From Salminus brasiliensis (lineage: Eukaryota; Chordata; Actinopteri; Characiformes; Bryconidae): 64,000 bases of DNA. The position numbers were made by a program, and so were the translations under genes. Each line of letters opens with the position of its first letter. Within the stretch, counting starts at the first letter, position 1. The DNA is taken from assembly GCF_030463535.1 (NCBI RefSeq), contig NC_132880.1, positions 39,995,842 through 40,059,841 of the forward strand, written 5' to 3'. Under the pieces are notes generated by a model that was not told the DNA's origin, did no database searches, and worked only from the letters and a program-made list of their open reading frames with translations. Positions 37,560 through 59,352 of this stretch are shown piece by piece.

Positions 37560-38421
37560 GCCTGGGACATCCAGTGACACAACCTTAGACTGAAACTTTG
37601 ACTGTAAATTTCACGCACTTTAGCTGTGTAGTTTCCCAAACCTGGCGCGTTCACACCTATAATAACTTTAATTCGGATGTCTCTCGTCCGTGCGCATTGA
37701 TCTCTGTTTCAAACCCAGTTTAAAGCCACGGCAGTCATCAGCTCTTTAGCTCATTAGCCCAACCTGATCAAGTCGACCTGACTTTGCCGTTCCGATTCTG
37801 GCACCGTGCGTAGAGTGTGTAAAAAAAAAAAGCGCGCGTGTTCGGTGGTGACTATGTGGTGAATGTGTGTGTGAGGGATATCCCACCCATAGCCCCGGCT
37901 GCGGTGGCAGCTGTTAAGGTAGGTTAACTCGCTCTAAAGTCTAGCAGCGCTAGCCCCGGAGCTGATGACGTTGGGTTGAATGGCCAATCGGAAGGCGCTG
38001 CCCTTTGGAGACAAAACCATTTTACTTGTAGTGTCTGCATCAAGTCTGGAAGCGGGGACTCAAATTTAACAGAATCCACCTTAAAATCTCTGCCTTTACT
38101 CAAGCCCACCTTCCACCATAGAGCGCGCGAGACACGCTGGAGGAGCAAAAAAATAAAAACAACAACAAAAAAAAGCAAAAACGCTCGAGCCAAAAAATTG
38201 GAGTAATCAGCAGCAATATTTGGAAAACAAGGAGCGCGCGGAAGGGGAACGCTACATAAAAGGACCTCGTTTGGACTCAAGAGTGAAGGTGTGTGCGTGA
38301 ACGTGCGTTTGTGTGTGTGTGTGTTAGAGAGAGAGAGTGAGTGAGTGTAAGTGTGAGCGTGAGTGTGTGTGTATGTGGGGTGGGGGTGGGGGGGTAAAGT
38401 GCTTTCGAAGCAGCAAATTTG
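37560..38421 (+). promoter_or_regulatory. dlx6a promoter and 5' UTR
   Basis: A CCAAT box sits at 37983-37987 (GAATGGCCAATCGG) and a TATA-like ACATAAAAGG at 38254-38263, about 160 bp upstream of the ATG. An interrupted (GT)n/GAGT tract at 38305-38385 would lie in the 5' UTR if transcription starts near the TATA-like box. CpG and CGCG motifs recur. The transcription start is inferred. Confidence 0.45.
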
Positions 38422-40903
38422 ATGATGACCATGAGCACGATGGCTGACGGTCTGGAGGCTCAGGACTCGTCCAAATCGGCGTTCATGGAGTTTGGTCAGC
38501 AGCAGGCGCCCTCGCAGCAGAGCTCGCCGTCGGTGGGCGCCGGACACTATCCGCTGCACTGCCTGCACTCCGGCGCGCACCAGCAGCAGCACGACGGCTC
38601 GCCCTACTCGGGCTCCGGCTCGTACAACCGCTCGCTCACCTACTCGTACATGAGCCACGCGCACCACAGCCCCTACCTGCCCTCGTACCACAGTAACGCG
38701 GCCGCGGCGCACACCAGGTTAGATGGCACAGGTAAGTGAGCCCTTCCCATCCCTACACACACAAAACACACACATATACACACAGACTAGAGCTTCTGTT
38801 CTTTCAATAGGCACCAACAACTTCGATCTCGCATTTTTAACACCAAATCTAACCCGCGCGTGCGTGTGCAAGATTCAATGCGAGATTTAAAGAAACGCAG
38901 ATGAGGAGCTTCCAAGGCGCCTTACCCATGTTGGTCTTTGGTGCAGATGTACATCATGCAAGCACAGAATGGTGGTTTTGAAGCTCCTCTCCGTGCATCT
39001 GTGTGCTCTAATGACAGCCGTTACAGGAGTTACACGCGGGCCATTCTCCCCATAACTGCACATTATAATTAGCATCTGAAAAACTGCCTCTTGTCTGGTG
39101 GTTACATGCAGGCTGATGGAAATGTAACGTGTGCCTTTATCTGCTCGTGCAGAATGTCGTGCTTTATTTATGTTGTAGCCTCGTGCTAAAGGGTTCCTTT
39201 AAACTGCATATGTTTCTCAGATCTACACTCTTAAAAATAAAGGTGTTATAAATGGTTCTTTAAGCGATTCATGGAAGAACCAGAGATGAGTATGTGTGAA
39301 GAATATTTTAAAGGTTTAAAGAAGATGTAACTGCTTTTTAACGCTTTAATAAAGGTTCTTCACACAAAATGTTTTTTTTTGGAACCAAATAGGGTTTTTC
39401 TGTGGCATCCCTCAAATAACCCTTTTGTAGCACCGTTATTTTTAATGGTTTGGGAAAGATATGTTTGGAAAGATGGGCCGTAACTAAAATTGCAATTTAA
39501 TCCAAGGCTTTGTCCAGAAAAAACAAAACAGGCTCTGCATTATTGAGTAAAAAAAAGATGTAAAATGGTTCTAAGGAGCGATGCCCTGGAAGAGTTATTT
39601 AAGGTTCCCTAAATATCATTTCAATTGATTGTTCTCTTACAGAAAATAATTTATTAATTAAATGAGATTCAATTCTATATCACACTCAAAAAATATAAAT
39701 GGTTATTTGGTCAATACTATAAAAAGGCCATTATAGCTCCAGAAGGAGCCCTTTTTGTAAAAGGGATATGTGTAAAGAACCATCTAAATGTTTAAAGATT
39801 ATTCATCAATTTTAAGGTTCTTCACACTAACAAAAAACGAGTGTTTTTCTAAGGCAGAGGGCCTTTATTTTCCACTGTTTCCACTGTGCATGTTGTAGCA
39901 CTTATTTAAAAGCCCCGCCAACATGACGTTACCTCTTTCAGAACAGCAGAAAACAACAGTAATCGAAAACGGAGAAATACGGTTCAACGGCAAAGGCAAG
40001 AAGATCCGCAAACCGCGGACCATCTACTCCAGTTTGCAGCTGCAGGCTCTGAACCACCGCTTCCAGCAAACCCAGTATCTCGCCCTGCCAGAACGCGCTG
40101 AGCTCGCCGCCTCCCTCGGCCTTACGCAGACACAGGTACCATCTGACACTCTGCCAGACTGCGGTCTTCCTCAGTGGGCTGTTAATGGACGATGTGTATC
40201 CTTGTAGATTACCACAGTTTTAGATGCCACTCCAGCCCTTTCATTTATCTGTCCACTAACATAATTATATATGTAATTTAGGTCTTTGTACATCAGTGCA
40301 GTTCTCTCCAGTAGAAGAACACTGTACTATAGCTTATTGACGTAGAATATCATCAAATATTGTCACGCAAAACCTTGCGTATTGACATCATCATTGACAC
40401 TGGCAGTTGTTCTTCAGTGTCGACCTTTCACGATGAATGAACCAATGGCAATGCTTTAAGATGACTTGGAATAAAAGCTTTTTACATCGAGATCCATTGA
40501 AAAGTTAAGAAGGCTTTTCCCTTCTGCTGTAAAGTTGCAGTTTTGGAAATACAAGGTTTTTGCGTGATGGCGACGGAATTGTAGGTGATTAAATTTATGG
40601 TTTTTCTTTTTGTCCATAAACAACCTAAACACGGTCTCGTTTCTTTTTTCTTCTGCATTTCAGGTAAAGATCTGGTTTCAGAACAAGAGGTCGAAGTTCA
40701 AGAAGCTGCTAAAACAAGGCAGCAACCCTCACGAGAGCGAGCCTCTGCCGGGCTCCCTAGCGTTGTCCCCGCGCTCCCCAGCCATCCCGCCCATATGGGA
40801 CGTGTCCGCGTCCTCCAAAGGCGCGAGCATGTCCGCCAACAGCTACATGCCCACCTATTCCCACTGGTACTCCTCTCCTCACCAGGACTCCATGCAGAGA
40901 TAG
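38422..40903 (+). CDS. dlx6a: dlx6a, distal-less homeobox 6a (complete, three coding exons)
   Basis: Dlx6 is a nuclear homeodomain transcription factor of branchial arch, limb/fin, ear and forebrain GABAergic development. Coding exons are 38422-38731, 39942-40135 and 40664-40903 (TAG), all with GT-AG introns; they sum to 744 nt, or 247 residues. The start [17 protein letters not shown] and the stretch [15 protein letters not shown] are Dlx6-type N-terminus. The homeodomain is about residues 125-184 ([11 protein letters not shown] ... [13 protein letters not shown]) with Gln50 and Asn51 intact, split by intron 2 after TQTQ as in all Dlx genes. The C-terminus [14 protein letters not shown] ends without the mammalian PQMM extension. 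The second ATG at 38425 or others nearby could also serve as start. It converges on dlx5a. Intron 1 carries two family C MITEs and intron 2 a family B MITE. Confidence 0.96.
39226..39448. mobile_element. MITE family C copy in dlx6a intron 1
   Basis: It starts CACTCTTAAAAATAAAGGTG and ends in the inverse GCACCGTTATTTTTAATGG, giving clear terminal inverted repeats. The interior is full of GGTTCTT/AAGAACC words. It is about 220 bp and non-coding. Confidence 0.7.
39684..39872. mobile_element. Second, more diverged MITE family C copy in dlx6a intron 1
   Basis: It starts CACTCAAAAAATATAAATGG and holds AAAGAACCATCTAAATG and AAGGTTCTTCACAC, ending near GGGCCTTTATTTTCCAC. The ends are decayed relative to the 39226 copy. 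Confidence 0.5.
40365..40575 (+). mobile_element. MITE family B copy in dlx6a intron 2
   Basis: It runs GCAAAACCTTGCGTATTGAC, CACTGGCAGTTGTTCTTC, CACGATGAATGAACCAATGG, GAGATCCATTGAAAAGTTA and CTGTAAAGTTGCAGTTTTGG. It ends AAATACAAGGTTTTTGCG, the inverse of the start. The intron's splice sites are outside it. Confidence 0.65.
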
Positions 40904-41460
40904 GCGACGCGCCCCCGACCAGGCCCCAGGCCCCGCGCGCGCGCCCTCCTCCTTCAGTCCTACCTGAACAGTGCCAGCCAGACACTGCCATCACTGGAGG
41001 ACGCCTCGTCTTGTTTCTGGAGAGCGTTTCTTCTGCTGGAGAACAAGCGGAGCGGAGATCTCGGGATCGAACTGCTTGAACTGAGGCATCGCGGCCCGAT
41101 CAGGATTTTTTTTGCTTTAAAAAACATCCGCTGTTGTATCTGTTGACTCTTTTAACCAAGCGCGTCCACTCACCAGCACGGGGCAGGGGCTGGGACGCCT
41201 TTCGCAAAGCCCCATGGGTCACGGCTGAAAACGAACTCAAATTTAAGAAAAAAAAGATAATAAAAAACAAAAAAAAAAAAAAAAAAAAACGAGAAAATGC
41301 GGTCTTTGCGTTATGACTACATGTTTTTCGTCATGCAAAAGAAGCAATTTTGTATGTAAATATATTGTCCAATTTTAGTTGTAAAATACTTTTTATGTTT
41401 TTGTCATAAATGGAGTAAAACATGGCTTCAAAGAACGCTTCCTTGATTTTTTTTATTGTT
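40904..41460 (+). other. dlx6a 3' UTR with candidate poly(A) signals
   Basis: An AATAAA lies at 41259-41264 just before an A-rich tract (41265-41290). The following AT-rich DNA to about 41440 (GTAAATATATTGTCC, GTCATAAATGGAG) looks like continuing 3' UTR, so the real end may be downstream. The 164-codon open frame overlapping exon 3 and this segment is a shadow of the GC-rich coding exon. Confidence 0.45.
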
Positions 41461-41699
41461 ATCATATTTATGTATTTTTTGGAGAGGGATATTAGTAATC
41501 TCCATCAATCAAAGAATGTTTCATGGAATTATGCGGAATTTCAGTATTTTAGAAATTGCTGACGACACATTCAATTTCATTAAAACGTAAAAATGTTACG
41601 ACGTACAACATTTAAAAACGGTTCTCCATCCCGTTAAACGTTTTAAACGTTTTTTTTTTTTTAAATACGAACATTTGAATTCTATGCGTGCTGGATACA

Positions 41700-42300
41700 T
41701 TTAACCTAGGAAAAAATAACAAAATAGCTTACCCCGTTGGTAAGGTGGTCGTCCCTCTCGACGGGTTTTTCCTATAAAATAGACCTGCATCTCGTCCATC
41801 TTGCCATTCTCTGCCTCAATCATTACAGTATTGACAAAATGTTTTTCTCCTCTCTCTCCCTGTCTTGGATGTGCGAAGTGCTGAATGCCATTCGCCACAG
41901 GATCGATGGGGAACAAAGCCTCCAGCTGCACTCTCCTTCAATATGAAGGAGATATTTGGGACAATTTATGGGTTTTATCCGAGTGAAGGCTCTTTTTTTC
42001 CATTCTCATAAATGCTGACATAATTAGGGTAATTTTTGATGTAGCCCGCTGATTACAGCGTTTTTACCGTCAAAGATAATTACCTGTAATTTTCTACCAC
42101 TTTTAATACTGAAAGGCATCTTTATTTGGATTTGAGGTAGCAAAGACGAAACAAAAGACCAAATTATTCGGTTATTCATGTACAAATTGCCGCGAAGAGG
42201 GAACGCTTGGGATATTATGTGAAATGACAATGTTGAATAGGGAGAGGAGAAGCCCCTGCAGCTGCCCCAGCCTGCCAGCACTAAATGGAGCTTGATTCGC
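41700..42300. promoter_or_regulatory. Candidate shared Dlx intergenic enhancer (I56i/I56ii class), dlx6a-proximal block
   Basis: About 600 bp free of simple repeats between the convergent dlx6a and dlx5a genes. TAATTA cores lie at 42021-42026 and 42078-42083, with TAAT at 42030 and 42087 and AAATTATTCGG near 42161. CTTCAATATGAAG at 41938-41950 is a near-perfect palindrome. In vertebrates two conserved enhancers in this interval bind Dlx proteins and drive both genes in forebrain and arches. Position and site content fit; which of the two this is cannot be decided without alignment. Confidence 0.6.
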
Positions 42301-42559
42301 TCAAACCACGAACTGGGGATGGATAATCTGCATGTTTGCTAGGGCATATACAGGAGAATTAGCTTTGGGGAATGTTGCAATAGTATAGGCCCTGTTGGTC
42401 GTGATTGAGGCGAAGTTTACCCAAGCTGGAATAAAACCAGAAGTACGAGAGTTTACACTGATTTAAAAAAGCCGGTTTGGGAAAATACGGGAGGATTTGA
42501 ATGTTTTGATGATAAGACTGTGTAAGATGAAGCTCGAGACAGATTTAGGCGGCGCTGGA

Positions 42560-42807
42560 TATACAGACAGACAGACAGACAGACAGGCAGACAGACAGAC
42601 AGGCAGACATACAAGCATGCAGGCAGACGGCAGACAGACACAAAGACATGTAATCTGACACACAGACAAACAGTTAGATGGATAGACTTGAGCTTGAGAG
42701 AGATATCACGAGTATGAGAAAGAGATGTGGAACGAGGAAGAGATAGTCTGTCTCGCGATGTGTGTGTGTGTGTGTGTATGTATATGGAAAGAGAGAGAAT
42801 GTGTGTA

Positions 42808-42850
<43 letters not shown>
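42560..42850. repeat. (CAGA)n, (GT)n and (GA)n microsatellites
   Basis: CAGA repeats at 42563-42610, GT runs at about 42758-42778 and 42801-42830, and GA at 42831-42850. They separate the two candidate enhancer blocks. Antisense ORFs here are artefacts. Confidence 0.9.
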
Positions 42851-43224
42851 CCAGCCATACATAAAGAGATGACCGTGCTAGCCGTGCATCCTAACAGTAT
42901 TCCCAAACGCTATTTCAACAAAACGGTCCAAACTGGTCCCAGCACCCATCCTAATTCCTCAGCCTAGTTATATTGGTTTACTTCTCCATTGCTTCACTTC
43001 ATAAACGTCACAGTCTGCTGCATTTTCCCAGCGCCGCTGCCCACCGAGTCGCCGCTGACCACAGCGGTGTCCGTCCGCTCAAAACCACCCAGTCCAGTCC
43101 AACCCAGCCCAGTCCAGTGCTTACCTTCTTTCCAGAGGCTCTGCGTTCGGCTCGCACCCCGCGCGGCCCGTCCTGTGCACCGCTGGTGCTTCAGCATAAG
43201 CAAATCCAGGTGTGAAAGTGTTTG

Positions 43225-43540
43225 CACACCCCGACACCTCTTATATATCGCCTGCAAAAATTAAGCGTTATTACTGTCACTGTTTAGTGCTGCTGGCGAG
43301 CTGGAGGAGAAAAAAACAGCCTTCTGCAATCAAGAACCAAAGCGCATCTTTGCAAATGATAGATAATTGTAAATGTCCAGATTATGATAATGGAAGCCTA
43401 ATCCTGGTGGAAGTGTAATTATTGTGGAGTGTTACAGTTGAAGCTGTCCAGTAAAGCTAACTGTCATTATTCATACGCCATTTACAGAGGGAGTCGGGGA
43501 GTGCAACATGTTCAGTCGGAATTTAACAAGGCTCTCGATA
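43225..43540. promoter_or_regulatory. Candidate shared Dlx intergenic enhancer (I56i/I56ii class), dlx5a-proximal block
   Basis: Repeat-free block with TTTGCAAATGATAGATAATTG at 43349-43369, an octamer-like POU site beside a homeodomain site, then GATTATGATAATGG near 43380 and TAATTATT at 43416-43423. It lies 1.65 kb from the dlx5a stop codon. As for the other block, the assignment rests on location and motif density. Confidence 0.55.
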
Positions 43541-43553
43541 TAATGGCACACAG

Positions 43554-43555
<2 letters not shown>

Positions 43556-43592
<37 letters not shown>

Positions 43593-43869
43593 CGCGTGCG
43601 TGTGTGTGCATGCGCGGGGGCTTTAGAGGATAAACAAGAGATAAACAGAACCGTTATATTGGGCTTTTTCTGAAGGGGTTTATATCTGTTGAAAATCATG
43701 TATTTTATACAGTTACTTATTTTATATAGTATTTATATTGGCTGTGTATTTTTTGTATAAATATAAATATTTATACATTTAATATATATATAATTGTTCA
43801 TATTTTATTTCATTATTTAATTTAATAATTAGTGTTACTCTTCATGCATCTCTCTCTCTCTCTCTATCT

Positions 43870-43919
<50 letters not shown>

Positions 43920-43929
43920 TATATATGTA

Positions 43930-43968
<39 letters not shown>

Positions 43969-44060
43969 TGTGTATGTCTGCAGCTAATACGACCTACCTA
44001 CAAATTATTGTGGGAAACGAAGGAAGTTCCACCACCGTAGTGTGTGTGTGTGTGTGTGTG
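43556..44060. repeat. Cluster of (GT)n, (CT)n and (TA)n microsatellites
   Basis: (GT)n at 43556-43589; (CT)n at 43850-43866; (TA)n at 43873-43918; (GT)n at 43933-43966 and 44039-44060. The DNA between them is AT-rich and shows nothing else. Confidence 0.9.
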
Positions 44061-44509
44061 TACGTGTGTGTGTATGCAGAGTGACTGACGCGTGTCTGCA
44101 GGCCTTTTGTGGTCAGAACAACGACGACGTCAGGTGATCAGACATGCCCTGCAGTTCAACACTCACACACATGTCAGAACTACAATGACAGGAGCTCAGG
44201 GACTGGCTCAAAGCTAAGCCCAGGACCTGTGTGATGATTTATTAGGATCCACTTTGTTTGGATGAGGAGCTGAAACGCTTCTGCTTCAAGAGGATCTGCT
44301 CGAGACAGATTCTGGAGAATTTCGCCATTTGTCTGCTTTCACTTTTCACTGTCATTCAGATGCGTCAGAACTCTGCCAGGCAAAAGACCCCGACCTTTAT
44401 CCCAGTGTTTATAGATTACATGTAGACAGCCTATACGACCCTAACTGGATTAAAATTAATGTGCTGGCCTCAGATAATCAACTATCTTAATAAAGCCGTT
44501 TCATAGTGC

Positions 44510-44576
44510 GACAATAATAATAATAATAATAATAATAACAATAATAATAATAACAATAATAATAATAATAATAATC
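44510..44576. repeat. (AAT)n microsatellite
   Basis: Interrupted AATAAT repeats with occasional AAC triplets, downstream of the dlx5a poly(A) candidate. Confidence 0.9.
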
Positions 44577-44912
44577 CTATTATTTTAATGTCAGGAGCAA
44601 AAAACAAACACTTTTAGTGGCTATTATTCATTTAGTCTCCACATAACAACATTTACAGCCCTGTAATAAGCCAGGCACAGACCAAAATATCACCAGATCA
44701 GCAGCTCTCCGTCTCGTGCTTCAGTTCTCGGCACCGCTCTGTCCGGAGCGAGCGCCTCCGTTTCTAAATAACGCAGCAATAAACGTGTCCACTGTACGAT
44801 GCTGCTGCACCCACTCATCTGGGCGACACAACAGTGACTCACTGCTGAATGGTGTGTATAAAAAAACAGTACATAAACCTGTACATATACAGAAAAACAC
44901 GCAATGCCTACA

Positions 44913-45191
44913 TTTATTTCACGTTGCTCTTAATGATGGCACATCCAGGGATGCACAAGCGTTGAGGTTTAAAATTCAAGGCACCAGTGAGAGTGTTTGG
45001 GGGTCCATCGTCCATGTAAAACATTTAATAAGTCTTCCAAATGCAATAAATTACATGCACACATTTACACATTATACACGGCTTGCTGTTTTTTTTTCTA
45101 TGACTGTCAAATCAAATACATTTGCATATTCTTCAGAAAAAAAAGAAGAGTAACATCAGTCCGATACAACAAAGTTGATGTTAGATGAGTT
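44913..45191 (-). other. dlx5a 3' UTR with candidate poly(A) signal
   Basis: On the minus strand an AATAAA occurs at 44918-44913, about 275 nt after the dlx5a stop. Further AATAAA-like words occur farther downstream, so a longer 3' UTR is possible. Confidence 0.45.
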
Positions 45192-47689
<2,498 letters not shown>

Positions 47690-47960
47690 GGTTTGTGTTC
47701 GTGAGTATGTGTGTGTATGTGTGTGCAGTAGGCGGCTGTAGCTCTGTGCAGGTCTCTGAAGTTCACACTCGCATGGTGTGTGCTCGCTCTGCTCCTGAAG
47801 ACTGCTGGAAGCCCTGCAGCAAACACTTGGTTAAATCGTGAAGGGCGCCGTTACGCACTGCAGGGAGGATCCAGCTCCATTGGCCACGGCGCGCACTACA
47901 GCTACTCCCTAACGCACTGAGCAAAACACTGCGGCCTTACGAGAGCAACTTTACAGCAGG
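47690..47960 (-). promoter_or_regulatory. dlx5a promoter and 5' UTR
   Basis: A CCAAT box lies on the minus strand at 47883-47879 within TGGCCAAT, the same extended motif as in the dlx6a promoter, about 190 bp upstream of the ATG. CGCGCC-type CpG motifs flank it. The start site is probably between the CCAAT box and about 47800, but this is inferred. Confidence 0.45.
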
Positions 47961-49140
47961 TTTACAAACAGTGAAGTAAAGAAGCTGGAGATGGCATGTT
48001 TTTATTAATTATTATTATTATTAATTATTATTATTTTAAACTTTTAAAATTATTGTTTGAAATATGAACCCAATACTTTCCAACAATGGCTTGTAGTGTG
48101 GCCACGTGAGTTTTTCATGTAATACAGCCACATGTTGTAAAACATTAAAAACATTGTTCATATATTTGCAGGCTCTGAAGCCCTGTTGCCTTTACACCGT
48201 ATTAGTATATTTACCCTTAACTAAGAACTGTGTGACTGTGTGTTATCTGTGAGTGCCGTTGTTACGGGCTTTGCCTGATCTTAGTCTGTAAATCCAAATA
48301 ATATCAACCCATCTGAACCATTTCAGTACAGACTGCTCGCTATTAACACTACATTTATTAAAAAAGTACAATAAACACAGTCACGTTGCTAATTCAGGCG
48401 CCAAGCAAGTACACACTGATTTACTAACGGTGAAGTGGCGCCACCGTGTGGTGGAGAGGTGTATTGAGCTGTGTTGAGTTATTTTATTTACAGTAAATAT
48501 TTAATACGAACGCGATGTAAAAAAAATAACCTCCAACATCGAAAGGAATTGAGTGTGTAGAAATAATGTAGAGTAGAGTAGAGTAATGAGAAGCATTACC
48601 AATCCTTTAAAAGCATATTAGATATATTTGCTACAAATTTATATTTGAGAATTCTGGGACATCAGTGTGATAATTAAATAACTAATTACCTTTATTAAGG
48701 ATGGAGTCGTATATAAATAATGACTATTATGCATAATTAATTAAATAAATAAGAAGAATGAATTACATAAATGAGAAAATAAAAACAGATACATGCTTTC
48801 TGCTTCGTGCTGTGAGAATTTCTACACACAGATTTCTAAGTTATCAAGAAATTATTTTAGTGAAATGTCAAAGGCAGCTCAAAGTATGAGGGTTTTTGTG
48901 TTTTAGGTTGTTTTAAAAAAAAATGCAGTGAGGAACAAATTCCGGATGTATCAAATATGATACAAAATTAAAGTCGTATGTGGACAGTGCTATTTAATTT
49001 CATATTTTAAACAATTTGGCAGAAGGTCAAATAAAATCTTAAATTATAAAGAATTATCTGAGAGTGATTTGAGGGTTCAGGCTTTAAAGGGTTAAAAGTC
49101 CCAAAACCTTTGTGCTCACTGTCCATTTCAATAACTTCAA
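47961..49140. other. Spacer between divergent dlx5a and ago2, AT-rich
   Basis: Non-coding AT-rich DNA with a short ATT-rich run at 48003-48035. A short CpG-containing segment lies at 48395-48450. No gene is recognised. Confidence 0.45.
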
Positions 49141-49581
49141 AACACCGGAAATGACGCACGGCTGCGCTCAACACTTGTTTTTATTACATTTAGGTGGTTT
49201 TGAGTTTTTATAAAATTCTTATTTTAACATTTAAAAGCTTATTTCACTGTCTTGCTGTATCCAGAGTCTTAGTAAGCGCTCCGGGAGCGGTATTGGCTGG
49301 CTGTGAGATCCCGGAGCGGCGGGCAGGCGGATGGTTGGTGCTGCTGTTGTGGTGGTGATGGGGGAGGAGGAGGAGGGACGGAGGCAGCGGGACCCGCGGA
49401 GCTACTTCAGCCCACCACTCGCGTAAAACCCTGTTTTTCCCACCGAAAACAAACATAAGCTAGCGATTCAGCACGGCTGTTTAACTCCCCCGGTCTCGTA
49501 TGCACCTCACCGCGTTTGAAAGGCAAAAGTAATCGCGGTGCGAGGAGCGAGGTCCGCCTAAAAGCACAACAACTAGCTAAA
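49141..49581 (+). promoter_or_regulatory. ago2 promoter and 5' UTR
   Basis: An ETS-type CCGGAAAT at 49145-49152 overlaps a CRE-like TGACGCA. The 49260-49560 stretch is GC- and CpG-rich with GGA/GGT runs, as expected of a TATA-less housekeeping promoter and 5' UTR. The first ago2 codon is at 49582. Confidence 0.45.
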
Positions 49582-58344
<8,763 letters not shown>

Positions 58345-59311
58345 GTCCAGCTAGAGTTGAGTCCCGTATCCTGAAACATCCTGTATGTGTATGTTAAATG
58401 TGCCACTTTCTTCTTGTGGGTTTCCTCAAAAGGAGAAGAAATTCCCTGATCATTTTAGATATCCAAATCCTCCAATTCCAAATATTTTCAAGGTTTATAT
58501 TTTCTTCCATGTATTTATTAGAGCCGTGAGAATTTTTTCCTCCCTTTTTATTTTTAAGGAAGAGTTGAGGGTATGTTGTGCATCTCCTGTTATATATGTT
58601 TATATTGTAAGCTAGGAGTTGACCTGTTTACGTAGATAATCAGCTCAATCAACTTCACAACCCTTACTGCACTGACAGTTTGGATTTTGTCTCGGAAAGG
58701 TTCTATTATTATTATTATTATTATTATTATTACTACTATGCCAAGCCAGATTGTAGAGATTCTAAAGTAGTAGTCAATGAACTCGATACAGCGTTAGGTT
58801 GACAGAAAGGATCAAGGAACAGATCATGTTTCGGGGTTGGTTTGTTCAGTTGCACTCTCTACAACTGTATTGTTATTGAAGTGCACTGACTAAAGGGGCA
58901 CAATGTCAGGACACAAGTACTTATTGTGTTTTATATTTCATTTATATGTACTAACACACATCTCAGTGTTGTCCTTTTTTTTTTTTTTTTTTTTTTTGTT
59001 AGTCCAGAACAGTCTATCATATTTGTCCTCTAGTAACAACTGAGTGAGGTTTTGAAAATGACTGTTCTTCAGAATGTTTAATAAGGACTGCAAATTCAGC
59101 GGGACAATAGAAATCTTATTAGCTTGACATCTATTGCCATTCCCTCACCATGATAAGAGTGTTATGACAATCAGCTGTTTGGGTCTAAATAGGATATCAT
59201 GGTTCCTGCAGGACAGGCTCCTGTTGGTGACACCCTCCCTATTTGTGAGCCAAGTTTGTCAATAAGGAATCTGTTCTGATCAGTTCAGAGTCCTTTTTTA
59301 ATATTACCTTA

Positions 59312-59352
<41 letters not shown>

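Noticed and set aside
37924-38712. 262-codon minus-strand ORF across the dlx6a promoter and exon 1
   Set aside because: Antisense of the GC-rich dlx6a exon 1 and the GT/CA tract. The composition is arginine/valine-rich then Thr-His repeats, with no family resemblance.
40585-41079. 164-codon plus-strand ORF overlapping dlx6a exon 3
   Set aside because: It is an alternative frame of the GC-rich homeobox exon and 3' UTR. The true frame encodes [13 protein letters not shown] and the Dlx6 C-terminus.
40904-45191. Evf2-like (dlx6a antisense) long non-coding RNA
   Set aside because: Expected from mammals at this place, but no exon or splice structure can be supported from this sequence alone.
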